A stretch of 64,000 nt of DNA from Aureliella sp046290675 (GTDB taxonomy: Bacteria > Planctomycetota > Planctomycetia > Pirellulales > Pirellulaceae). The notes under the pieces are model-generated. The model saw only the letters and a program-made list of their open reading frames with translations, was not told where the DNA came from and made no database searches. The stretch lies in the NCBI GenBank assembly GCA_046290675.1, contig JBKAHA010000003.1:434001-498000 (forward strand), read 5' to 3'. The translations under genes were made by a program, and so were the position numbers. Below, piece after piece: positions 57,201 to 64,000 of this stretch (its first letter is position 1; each line of letters starts with the position of its first letter).

Positions 57201-57680
57201 CGTTCGTCGACTCGAAGCCAGATTCCACTTCTCGGAAGTTTGCCACTCATTGGACCGGCGTTCCGTTTCGATGTCGAATCCGAACAACGCCGCGAACTGT
57301 TGGTTGTACTTACGCCACGGCTGATTCAAACGGATGAAGACTACGATACGCTGAAGCATGTTGAATCTTCGAGAATGAGCTGGTGCTTGGCTGATGTGCT
57401 GAACGCGCACGGAGACGTTGGCTTGTCCGGAGGAAACGGATTGTGGGGACCTGCCCGAAGCCAAACGATGTATCCCGATCGTGCTCCGACCATGCTAGAG
57501 ACGCAGCGGACACCACGAGTTAATTCGTTCTACGGACAACCGAGTTACGACGTTGGGCCGAGCTCGGATTCGTCCATCATCATTCCATCGGCTCCTGTGA
57601 TGGATACGAGTTCCAACGGAGCTACTGGGACGTCGGCTGGATCACCGGTCAAGCAAGCGAGTTACCGCGGTCGTAACTAG
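54225..57680 (+). CDS. Secretin with long stack of N-domains
   Basis: A 1151-residue outer-membrane secretin. A signal (LVASLLSGTAANMATAQ) is followed by about eight repeated alpha/beta N1-type domains, each with a start like VFPLQN, VIRLQHA or VFQLTN and an end like NSLIVQAS or NSVIVSGS. From about residue 760 the secretin core runs: VQVLVAEIQLDDSLELGAEWG, ALQTANRAQVLNRPLLTT, SRSQIPLLGSLPLIGPAF and ELLVVLTPRLI. GspD has three such N-domains, so this stack is unusually long. AGAGGA precedes the ATG. No type II or IV pilus partner gene is in the window; a lipoprotein follows. Confidence 0.9.
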   Translation: MLKSSRQHKKSVLNWRRLLVASLLSGTAANMATAQDFPPLPNAGQIAAQQVTQAAEAKLRVYDVPPELVGTIGSQLQLQFHGNSNVSVTTGPEGGQLMVMAPPSIQKTVAYQVSELLKRGNLANETSSAGIASARERSYALRNLSWRELEDALRTLAGPRLSITTDRNGEIANLRILSTSGRNDVLQIDRRNNEVTLVGSGESLNGWEQIIYSLDQGQADPSRSTHVVPLAPAKPRSVRAAIRLVNATVQQSAGGGQAEAQVDLSDEDQATAMGTIDTLGSDSGLFGDVQIEFVEEIDLVIIRGSKRDVQRTLEVIEKIKAQAKETQPLVEVLQLKHANAEAVEALVADLYAEIFEPRQGSVSITALGQPNALLLIGRDEVIASVKSLIAKIDLPLDATDQLKVIRLQHASSEDVANRIREFFTQTPPDGDEERIGIETRVKVLSDYRTNSLIVQASPREMVELESLIEELDTEDSTTENSVKVFPLQNTLAEDLQTVIQDIIGGQTTGADEALATPTSGKLSMVTVDGGKIESGILAGVIITADSTNNNLVVRAPAPSMALIGKLIEELDKTPSAEAVIKVFQLTNGDATTLAQTLQGLFGLQVTAGQGAQSNFLNNLGTNTLTAGGESSLIQLNIAAEARTNSVIVSGSRSDLKVIEALVLRLDEDVIESRRAEVVWLQNADAAAVATALGDYFQNLSTVQQQLSNGINQILSAQELVNRQVFVVPEANTNSVLVSAGPKYFEQAIQLIERLDRRPPMVAVQVLVAEIQLDDSLELGAEWGIQDGLLFDRQSASGGTLRSPVFDLGNILTGPSAAGLGVTQNVAGQALSSFGVGRSNAAGQGGLVLSASSEAIGVLIRALQTANRAQVLNRPLLTTLDNQQATAQVGQSIQRVTGVTQAQIGVPQQTITESEDIGLLLSVRPRVSPDGLIVMAVGVENSSIADINGGIPIGFGANGEVIRSPILNRTRADTVVSAYSGQTVVFAGLISKNRSSTRSQIPLLGSLPLIGPAFRFDVESEQRRELLVVLTPRLIQTDEDYDTLKHVESSRMSWCLADVLNAHGDVGLSGGNGLWGPARSQTMYPDRAPTMLETQRTPRVNSFYGQPSYDVGPSSDSSIIIPSAPVMDTSSNGATGTSAGSPVKQASYRGRN

Positions 57681-57764
57681 TTGCCGGACCAATCGGGCTA
57701 GAAGTGAAACGGGCGTTCAAATTGTTGTTCGGACGCCAAATCAACATGCTCATATGACTTGAAA

Positions 57765-57810
57765 GCTTTGGTCTGCACCAAAGCAGGCAAATCCAATTGA
57801 GGTTTGCCTG
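57765..57810. other. Two adjacent hairpins between secretin and lipoprotein genes
   Basis: GCTTTGGT-CTGC-ACCAAAGC (57765-57784) is followed directly by CAGGCAAA...TTTGCCTG (57784-57810). Neither has a T run, so they are not simple terminators. They lie 43 bases before the lipoprotein start and could stabilise or regulate the mRNA. Confidence 0.6.
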
Positions 57811-57852
57811 AAAGTAAGCGGCGCATTTGCGCGAGCTGGACAGAGAGAAGGA

Positions 57853-58944
57853 ATGGAATTTATGTCTTTCAAACTCGTTAAACCCTGGTTGTGCCTGGCT
57901 CTCGTTGCTTGTTCGGCAATGACGGGTTGCAGCAGCTTGCAAAAATCAGCCGCCAAGAAGAAGGACAGCAAATGGAGCTGGTCTAAGCTCTTTAAGGAAG
58001 AATTCCAAGAGCCTTCTTCGATTGCCGCCATCTGGTCATTTGATACTTTGGCGACCGAGAATAAATCGACGGAACGCGGCTTCGGCGGAAGGATCTATTT
58101 CTACAACGAGAAATCCCAGGCCGTACCGGTTAATGGTGACCTAACCATCTACGGATACGTAACAACACCGGGTTACAGCGATCCGGAGAAGGTAGAGCCT
58201 GACCAGAAATTTGAGTTTAAGGCGGAGCAGCTTGCCAGCCACTTCAGCCCTTCGGAAATCGGTGCTTCCTACAGCGTCTGGGTTCCGTGGGACCGCGTTG
58301 GCGGCCACCGCGAGGAAATCACTTTGATCCCGACCTTCAAATCGGAAGAAGGTTCACTTGTTCAGGGCACTCCGGCAAAGGTGTTCCTGGAAGGTACTCC
58401 GCGGGAAAAGCATCATTTGCCTAGTCCAAAGGCTCAGACCGTTTCTTATCAGCGGGCAGTTTCTGCGGGACCCTCTGTACCGAACAGCACCATGCCGTCG
58501 ATGGGAACGACCAAGACGACGACGATTGAGGTACCGGGCGAAGCGAGTTTAGGAAGAAGCAAGCGTAGAAGCTTCACTCTCGGAGCTGGGCGTACGAGTG
58601 TGGACAACACCCAGAGTTCATTTGAGCCGACCGGATTCTCAGTCGGAGGGGAAAAGGCGCTTCCAGCGAACGTGTCTCCCAATCTGCCCGCTCGAAGCAC
58701 GGTTCCGGCCAGCAACACGCAACCAGGCTACCACCTGCGAGCACTGACACCTCCGAAGCGATCGCCACAGGATATCGAAAGCCCTGGCACCGATCCGCGA
58801 CTGGCAGGCAATGTGCCAAGCAGCCTGGTTCAACCAGCCTCTTTTCGCACTGAAGTCAAGTCCGGCCAGGCTAGCCTAGCGTCGAGTCATCCGAGCGCAG
58901 GCAAGCCGACTTATAAGCCGAGAAATTGGTGGCCGAACAAATAA
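57853..58944 (+). CDS. Lipoprotein downstream of secretin
   Basis: A 363-residue protein with a classical signal and lipobox (LVACSAMTGCSS, Cys 26). After a Lys-rich stretch (KKKDSKWSWSKLFK) comes a beta-rich domain (RGFGGRIYFYNEK ... GDLTIYGYVTTPGY) and a long disordered tail rich in Ser, Pro and Thr. The ATG at 57853 is preceded by AGAAGGA. It lies 172 bases after the secretin and is probably its pilotin-like or accessory partner, by position only. The C-terminus ends in KPRNWWPNK. No other member of the pathway is near. Confidence 0.78.
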   Translation: MEFMSFKLVKPWLCLALVACSAMTGCSSLQKSAAKKKDSKWSWSKLFKEEFQEPSSIAAIWSFDTLATENKSTERGFGGRIYFYNEKSQAVPVNGDLTIYGYVTTPGYSDPEKVEPDQKFEFKAEQLASHFSPSEIGASYSVWVPWDRVGGHREEITLIPTFKSEEGSLVQGTPAKVFLEGTPREKHHLPSPKAQTVSYQRAVSAGPSVPNSTMPSMGTTKTTTIEVPGEASLGRSKRRSFTLGAGRTSVDNTQSSFEPTGFSVGGEKALPANVSPNLPARSTVPASNTQPGYHLRALTPPKRSPQDIESPGTDPRLAGNVPSSLVQPASFRTEVKSGQASLASSHPSAGKPTYKPRNWWPNK

Positions 58945-59032
58945 GCTGCACCGGGCCGACTGGTGCTACCACTCTTCCGTGGCGGCTGGCTTGACGCATT
59001 CAAAACGGGAGCCAGAGGGCTGTCCCAGAGGG

Positions 59033-59830
59033 TTACCTGTTTGCTGCACTCGGTGCAGGTGGAACCGGTGTCAGCGACGGCTGCGGCGGTAAATTGGGAT
59101 TGCGAATGCTCGGGGGTGGTACCGGTTGCGGAACGACTTGTTGGGCTGGGACGCCCTCTAGAACGCTGTTGCTGCCGCCGATAATCACTTCTTGCTGACT
59201 GCGGTCAGAGGCGGAGAAGTCTGCGAACTCGACGTCGTCAATGCCAGGCTCTAATAGGACGAGCTGTTCCAGTACTTCGCGATCTCCCTCGGCTACGTTA
59301 CGTCCACTAACGAACGCTGTCCGATCATTAATCGCAACTTGGACGCCTTGAAACTTGCTTGGCAGTGGTAGCCGTCGAAGCGTTGCGTTGAGCCGTTGAG
59401 CCCGGAAGCTCGGCTTCGGCGGTTCGTACGCAAAGCCGAGCTTGATTGTCGCTCGAATTTTGGCGTCATTCTGCTGGTTGAATCCACCCAGCCCGCCACC
59501 AAAACCTCCGCCGAATCCTCCCAAACCACCGAATCCGCCTCCGAATCCTCCCAAACCACCGAGCCGACCGAGGCCGGTGTTGCCCCCCAGGCCTGCCGTT
59601 CCAAATCCGTTGCCGCTGTTGATGCCAATTTGGGTGCCACCAAAGGTGTTGCTGAAATCGAAGTCTTGGCCCGTCGGAGTCGCTGTGGGGGTTGAGCCGC
59701 CGGCGGCTGCAGTGCCGGTCTGAGTCTGGGTGTCTTGTCCAAATTGAGCGTGAGCTTGTGGGCAGAGGCAGAAGATACCGACTGCAGAGAGGCTCAGCAC
59801 GCGGAGTGCGAGAATATGCTTGGACGCCAT
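59033..59830 (-). CDS. Gly-rich secreted protein with BON-like domain
   Basis: A 265-residue protein with a signal (MASKHILALRVLSLSAVGIF). From about residue 75 to 120 it is a low-complexity Gly/Phe/Leu run made of GLGGFGGGFGG repeats. From about 150 a fold like BON appears (LPSKFQGVQVAINDRTAFVSGRNVAEGDREVLEQLV). The C-terminus is Pro-rich (VVPQPVPPP). Start ATG 59830 has GAGGAC upstream. The DNA behind the Gly-rich run is itself repetitive. It converges with the lipoprotein gene. Function unknown; perhaps cell-surface adhesion or matrix. Confidence 0.7.
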   Translation of the reverse strand: MASKHILALRVLSLSAVGIFCLCPQAHAQFGQDTQTQTGTAAAGGSTPTATPTGQDFDFSNTFGGTQIGINSGNGFGTAGLGGNTGLGRLGGLGGFGGGFGGLGGFGGGFGGGLGGFNQQNDAKIRATIKLGFAYEPPKPSFRAQRLNATLRRLPLPSKFQGVQVAINDRTAFVSGRNVAEGDREVLEQLVLLEPGIDDVEFADFSASDRSQQEVIIGGSNSVLEGVPAQQVVPQPVPPPSIRNPNLPPQPSLTPVPPAPSAANR

Positions 59831-60436
59831 AGAAAAGTCCTCAAAACATGGAATGTGTTGCGAAATCGTGGTCAGCGCGGTTCCGTCCAGGGAACCGATC
59901 TGGCCCGTTCTTTCAGTGCCCGCTCCATGGCCTGTCTCAGATCTAAACCCCGCCGAAGTGCGACAACGCTCGGCGATTTCGTCTGCTTCTAACGAATTCA
60001 GACAATTCCGACGTCAAAAGCATCCTCAATTCTGAAGAATTGACGACTAAAATGCCACTAAATGTGGCCATCTGTCGGTAACGGGTCAAGAATCACTCAA
60101 GTTTGGCGAATCCATGCTCATTCCAGACTTCGGCTCTTTTGCTAGCAAAATTGAGTGAATGACCCACTAAAGCCCAAAAACTCTCGGTCGGCGGTTATTT
60201 GCACGCGTCCGTAACACTAGCGGCTCCCAAAACGAAGTACTTATGTGCTTGGGGAGGCTTGTTTTCACAGGCAGCCGCGGCTGTTGAAGGATTTTGGGCC
60301 GAACACGAGCGACTGGACGTCTCCAATCCAGAGCCGCAGCAAACTACCAAGACTTTAGTTTCCACGACTCGTTCGATCAGAACTGACCTGTGAGAGCGTT
60401 TGCTTTTCACAACATAGTCATCCGCAAGGAATCCCA
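59831..60436. other. Intergenic region with two inverted repeats
   Basis: About 600 bases, divergent. TCAATTC-TGAA-GAATTGA lies at 60026-60043. A longer interrupted palindrome spans 60083-60165: GGGTCA and TCACTCAA on the left, TTGAGTGA and TGACCC on the right, with about 50 bases between. These could be operators or a hairpin in the leader of the plus-strand gene. No gene is supported. Confidence 0.5.
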
Positions 60437-62272
60437 ATGAACCAGACATTTGCACGAGTTCTCGCCTTTCTCTCACTCGCGTTTGCCGCGGCGTTGTGCC
60501 CCGGCCAGGACGCAGGCACTCGGCTGACGGCACCCAAGTTATTTCCAGAGAAGACGTTGGCCTACATTCGTGTCGACGATGTAAAGAAGCTCAAGGCAGA
60601 TCTGGGGAAGAGCTCAATCGGTAAGCTTGGCAACGATGACAAAATCAAGCCCATCGTGAGCGAGTTCTACGGATCGATCGTACGTTCAGCGGAAGAACTC
60701 GAGAGCAGCATCGGTCTAAATCTAGATGAGTTGCTTTCCATACCAAGCGGCGAGATGGCGGTGGCACTTCTTCCCTCTGAACGAAACAGCTCGCGCGTTG
60801 AACGGAATGGCGATGGCGATGAGCGGTCCGTTCGTGTCAACGTCCAACCTGCAGTTGCGGTATTGCTGGATGCGGGTGAGGAAATCAGCAGCGTCCAGTT
60901 GCTTCTTTCACGCATGGAGGAAGCGGCTGGCGAGCAAATGGTTCACGAGGAAAAGGCGGTCGGGGCTCTAACGCTCCACCGTTATGCCAACCCAGAGAGA
61001 GAGCGTCAGCAGTTCGGCTACTTCATCGACGACGGCGTGATCCTTGCCTGTTCGGATATCAACTACTTAGAAAAGTTGGCGGAGAAGTGGCAAGGACAGT
61101 TAGAAGATGCAAAGACGTTAGCGGACAACCGTAAGTTTACGTCAATCATGTCACGCTGCGTTGGAACCGAAGGCGAACGACCGCAAGTGTCGTTCTATTT
61201 GGACCCCCTCGCGATGGTTCGTCAGTTCGCGCCAAAAACGACGGCAACATCGATGACGTTGGCAGTGCTTCCCGCCTTGGGGGTGGACGGGATTGAAGCG
61301 GTTGGTGGTAGCTGGATTATTGCTCCCCCTGCATTCGATTCGATTAGCCACCTTCACCTGCAGCTTAGTAGTCCACGCCGTGGTGTATTGAGTTTGCTCA
61401 AGCCAAAATCAGGTTCGACGGAGCCAGAGAGCTGGGTGCCGGATTCGGTTGCGTCTTACTCTACGATCAACTGGGACCTTAATTCTACGCTCCAAGGCGT
61501 TGAGCGTTTGTACAACCAGTTTCGCGGTGAGGACGCACTCGAAAAGGAAGTCTTCGCTCGGCTCGGTGAACAGCTCGATCTGAATTTTCGCGAAGATGTG
61601 CTTGATCAACTGGAAGGCCGCATCAGCCTGATGCAAGGCTTTGTACGTCCGGTGACCATCAACAGTGGTTCCAACGTCTATGCTCTGAAAATCAACAACA
61701 TCAAGTATTTCAAGTCCACGGTGATGCCCAAGATCATTGAGAAGATCGAAGAACGCACCGAAGTAAAACTGGCTTCGTTCGGTAAGCTGCGAGTGAACGT
61801 GCTTAAGTTTGGACGGGAGCTACCGCCTGATTCACCAATCCGACAGCCTCAGATCTGCTTCACCACCATCGACGACTACCTCGTGATTGCGGATAGTGAA
61901 TACATGTTGCGAGAAGTCGCTTCGTGCCTCAACGATAGTATTGGTCCACTTAGTGAGTCTCTTGAGTATCAGCTGATTGCCGACAGTATCGAGGGGCAAT
62001 TGCAGGGCCAAGAATGCTCGGCAATTTCGTTCGCCAGGCCAGAGGAATCACTTCAGCTGTTCTACGAGCTTGCTCGCGATCCGGCCAATAAAGACCGGCT
62101 ACGCCAGATCTCAGAGAATAACGGCTTCTTCAAAGCATTGCTCACTACGTTGGAAAAGCATGAGCTACCACCATTCTCCGTGATTTCGCAATACCTGGCT
62201 CCCGGCGGAGGTTTCTTGGTCGATGAAGAAACTGGACTGCATTACATGTCGTTCAGTCTCCGCCGCGAATAG
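60437..62272 (+). CDS. Secreted protein, DUF3352-like
   Basis: A 611-residue protein with a signal (VLAFLSLAFAAALCPGQ). It begins LFPEKTLAYIRVDDVKKLKADL and contains AVALLPSE ... VAVLLDAGEE ... GYFIDDGVILACSDINYLEKLAE, and repeats of this kind of strand/helix pattern, as in DUF3352 and related planctomycete families whose function is unknown. The second half (YSTINWDLNSTLQGVERLYNQF) is similar in pattern. ATG at 60437 has AAGGAA upstream. Probably periplasmic. Confidence 0.75.
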   Translation: MNQTFARVLAFLSLAFAAALCPGQDAGTRLTAPKLFPEKTLAYIRVDDVKKLKADLGKSSIGKLGNDDKIKPIVSEFYGSIVRSAEELESSIGLNLDELLSIPSGEMAVALLPSERNSSRVERNGDGDERSVRVNVQPAVAVLLDAGEEISSVQLLLSRMEEAAGEQMVHEEKAVGALTLHRYANPERERQQFGYFIDDGVILACSDINYLEKLAEKWQGQLEDAKTLADNRKFTSIMSRCVGTEGERPQVSFYLDPLAMVRQFAPKTTATSMTLAVLPALGVDGIEAVGGSWIIAPPAFDSISHLHLQLSSPRRGVLSLLKPKSGSTEPESWVPDSVASYSTINWDLNSTLQGVERLYNQFRGEDALEKEVFARLGEQLDLNFREDVLDQLEGRISLMQGFVRPVTINSGSNVYALKINNIKYFKSTVMPKIIEKIEERTEVKLASFGKLRVNVLKFGRELPPDSPIRQPQICFTTIDDYLVIADSEYMLREVASCLNDSIGPLSESLEYQLIADSIEGQLQGQECSAISFARPEESLQLFYELARDPANKDRLRQISENNGFFKALLTTLEKHELPPFSVISQYLAPGGGFLVDEETGLHYMSFSLRRE

Positions 62273-62492
62273 TGGTTCATTGAGTACGGACAGTTGTTCT
62301 GCAGTCCAGCAAGGCTGGGCTGCGGAACATCAATTGCGTTACTTGTTCATTTCATTGCACGCTCTGAATCGCTGGCGGTGTCCAGCTCCGTGCGGTCCCG
62401 TCTTTGAGCGAGCCATTTTGGAGGTCGCCCTTACTTTTTGAAGGTCGCCTTGGGAGGCTTCGCTCACTTATTGAATGCGCGTCGGCTGAGCG

Positions 62493-63041
62493 TTAGAAGA
62501 AGATGTACATATAGCGTTGAGACTTAGGCTCGAGAACAATCTTATTGTATTCTTTGAGCGGATTTTCCGGCGGCACATTGGTGTAACTTGCTGTCCGATA
62601 TTCTTCTGTCGGAACAGACGACGCATCGAAATCCAGAGTTCCATTCGCGTTGGAATCTAGGAATACCACCGGCGTGTACTCGCCCGGTGAAAGTTCGTCG
62701 AACACGACCGAAGTTAGTCCGCCTTCGTGTAGTTGGAATGTCTGAGTGGCGATCGGTTCCGAACCATCTGCAATATTGCCAAAGGGGCTAAAGATCTGCA
62801 CGAATCCAGTCATCGTCGTTTCTGGCAGACGGTCCTGGGAACCAATCGTGATAATCAGCATGGTCGGTTGAGGTATGGGGGGCGGAGCATTCTCGCCGTA
62901 CATTTCCATCGGCGTGAAATCAATCTCGGGCAAGACTTCGAAGTACCAGAGAGTCGACGCTATTCCAATCATCAACACAGCGACTGAAACCAGGATATCG
63001 CCGCGATTCTCTTTCCAGGTACTAGTGGCAGGTTTCGACAT
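62493..63041 (-). CDS. Secreted protein with DUF2141-like fold
   Basis: A 182-residue protein. A basic N-terminus and one hydrophobic helix (ILVSVAVLMIGIASTLWYF) anchor it; the rest is beta-rich. The segment SPGEYTPVVFLDSNANGTLDFDA with PTEEY matches, in pattern, DUF2141 domains found in secreted proteins of unknown role. The Asp-Asn-Asn-Gly-Asp run may bind calcium. Start ATG 63041. It seems to be monocistronic. Confidence 0.68.
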   Translation of the reverse strand: MSKPATSTWKENRGDILVSVAVLMIGIASTLWYFEVLPEIDFTPMEMYGENAPPPIPQPTMLIITIGSQDRLPETTMTGFVQIFSPFGNIADGSEPIATQTFQLHEGGLTSVVFDELSPGEYTPVVFLDSNANGTLDFDASSVPTEEYRTASYTNVPPENPLKEYNKIVLEPKSQRYMYIFF

Positions 63042-63439
63042 ACGGATGTTCTTGCGAGCTTAGAACAGATTACGGTACCCCGTTAAGGGAAATCACACGG
63101 TGAGGGGTTAGCGGGACTTGACATCCCGCTCGTACGATTTCCCGACCAAATTAGAGTCTAACTGTTGGCACTTCGCTTGATAAGCCAGAGGGCTTGAGCG
63201 TGCACCAAACGAATAGTATCGCTCGGCGTATGGGGGGATTCGCCGAACTCAAGCGGGGCATTCCGCAGTCTGACCTAGCGAAGTCGAACGAACCTCTCCG
63301 GACTGAACCCAGGGCTCATCAGAGTTTCAAGAAGCGGGGTTTGTTCGAGCGGACCCGAACTCCCCTTTCCGAGCGGACACACACGCAGCGGGTGGTCGAG
63401 GGATTGCGGGAGCGTCGGCCTCTCTGTCTGGACCGGGGA

Positions 63440-63477
63440 CAAAGGTAAAAGTCGTTCCCAAAGGTAAAAGTCGTTCC
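63440..63477. repeat. Perfect 19-bp tandem duplication
   Basis: Two adjacent identical copies of CAAAGGTAAAAGTCGTTCC. Non-coding, origin unknown. Confidence 0.9.
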
Positions 63478-63626
63478 GATACGCGGTCGCTCTTTTTCCA
63501 GCTCATCGATCACCTCCAGTGGAAGCAAGCTGTAAACTCGTAAGAGTGTTACGCATGTCCCCAGAACATGCGTTTCCTATACCTCCAACTTAAACAATCT
63601 CTGGGCCTGCTGGGGAAACGCCTAAC

Positions 63627-63647
63627 TTCAAACTTGGATTAGCCCTG
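63627..63647. repeat. Decayed terminal repeat of the MITE-like family
   Basis: A 21-base stretch matches the right end of the element at 41414-41558 at 18 of 21 positions (ends TTAGCCCTG instead of TTGCCCCTG). No matching left end was found within 200 bases, so it is a solo relic. Confidence 0.55.
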
Positions 63648-63703
63648 AGGGTTCGGCCTGGGGCGCTTCCATGCTCGAGCTTCCTCCATCCAGATCGGAT
63701 ACG

Positions 63704-63735
63704 AAAAAAGCCGTGTGGTTCAGGAACCACACGGC
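63704..63735 (-). terminator. Rho-independent terminator of the BBP7-like gene
   Basis: On the minus strand GCCGTGTGGTT pairs perfectly with its complement around a CCTG loop and is followed by six T residues. It lies about 66 bases beyond the stop of the right-edge gene. Confidence 0.88.
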
Positions 63736-63800
63736 CTATTGTTGGCGTTCTGCGTTTCAAGCCTGATCAAGCGTAGGGCTTGGATTCTAAATCTCGTTGC

Positions 63801-64000
63801 TTAGAACAAGACCTGAGCACCTACGCTGGCACCATGGAGGAATAAGTCGTCGTCGTTGAAGACGGTCGTTCCGGTCGCAGGCGTGATGATTGCTGGGCTT
63901 TGCTCTGGCACCGTCGCGACGCCTGGCATCCACCAAAATTCGTATCCAGCGAACAGTCGGACGCTTGGGACGATGTGGTAGTTAGTGTAGATGCCCATTT
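63801..64000 (-). CDS. BBP7-like outer-membrane beta-barrel protein, C-terminal end only
   Basis: Only the last 66 or so residues are in the window; the frame runs off the right edge, and the ATG at 63998 is likely internal. The end VRLFAGYEFWWMPGV ... DDLFLHGASVGAQVLF is typical of planctomycete BBP7 family barrels, with alternating residues and a terminal Phe that serves outer-membrane insertion. The main part and function are outside the window. Confidence 0.72.
   Translation of the reverse strand, partial: MGIYTNYHIVPSVRLFAGYEFWWMPGVATVPEQSPAIITPATGTTVFNDDDLFLHGASVGAQVLF

Larger units (their letters stand above)
63042..63703. other. Long intergenic region near the right edge
   Basis: About 660 bases without a supported gene. 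It contains a perfect 19-base tandem duplication (63440-63477) and one decayed end of the MITE-like family (63627-63647). Short frames on both strands lack ribosome sites. It looks like gene debris or a site of earlier insertion. Confidence 0.5.

Overview
The window reads as chromosome of a planctomycete, most likely a Pirellulaceae relative of Rhodopirellula. The reasons are family content: a DUF1552 protein paired with a DUF1588/DUF1592 haem protein, a TIGR03790 protein, a very large PQQ-propeller/LamG protein, a BBP7-like outer-membrane protein at the right edge, several DegP-like proteins with PDZ domains in a row, two-domain BON proteins, and many secreted proteins and lipoproteins of unknown role. 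Most genes are single or in short operons on both strands. No phage, plasmid, CRISPR or rRNA was seen. The species cannot be named from the sequence alone.

Layout. 0-14.4 kb is mostly housekeeping: a tiny basic protein, replicative helicase dnaB, a TIGR03790 protein, tRNA-Gly(GCC), trigger factor (tig), two tandem clpP genes, a glycosyltransferase, queA, a Nudix-like protein, a cysteine desulfurase and a DUF1338 dioxygenase-like protein. 15-21.2 kb holds a lipoprotein and then a tightly coupled three-gene electron-transfer operon: a cNMP-binding-domain/four-cluster ferredoxin fusion, a di-haem b-type membrane protein, and a membrane-anchored decahaem cytochrome c. 21.3-26.2 kb has a lipoprotein, an SDR protein without its catalytic Tyr, another lipoprotein and a double-BON protein.

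26.8-33.8 kb is a five-gene minus-strand operon: a secreted LamG/NPCBM-like protein, one intact trypsin-like protease with a PDZ domain, two protease homologues that have lost the whole catalytic triad, and a small membrane protein. 34.2-41.6 kb is more mixed: tRNA-Ser(GCT), a vanadium-haloperoxidase/PAP2 homologue, a cardiolipin synthase fragment ended by a short inverted-repeat element, a NylB-like serine hydrolase, an outer-membrane barrel and two small membrane proteins. A second copy of the same short element, with its own 10-bp target duplication, lies at 41.4 kb.

41.8-53.5 kb carries the DUF1552 and DUF1588 pair, a 1306-residue fusion of a methyltransferase-like fold, PQQ propellers and LamG with a translationally coupled lipoprotein, the rdgB-type nucleotide pyrophosphatase and a secreted SPOR-like protein. 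54.2-64 kb has a secretin with an unusually long stack of N-domains plus a lipoprotein, a Gly-rich BON-like secreted protein, further secreted proteins, and the C-terminal end of a BBP7-like protein.

The best candidates for an undescribed system are the 16.1-21.2 kb redox conduit, which would join cytoplasmic Fe-S clusters through b haems to ten periplasmic c haems under a cNMP-like sensor, and the 26.8-33.8 kb protease/pseudoprotease operon. Identifications come from motif and family recognition by eye; no database search was run.
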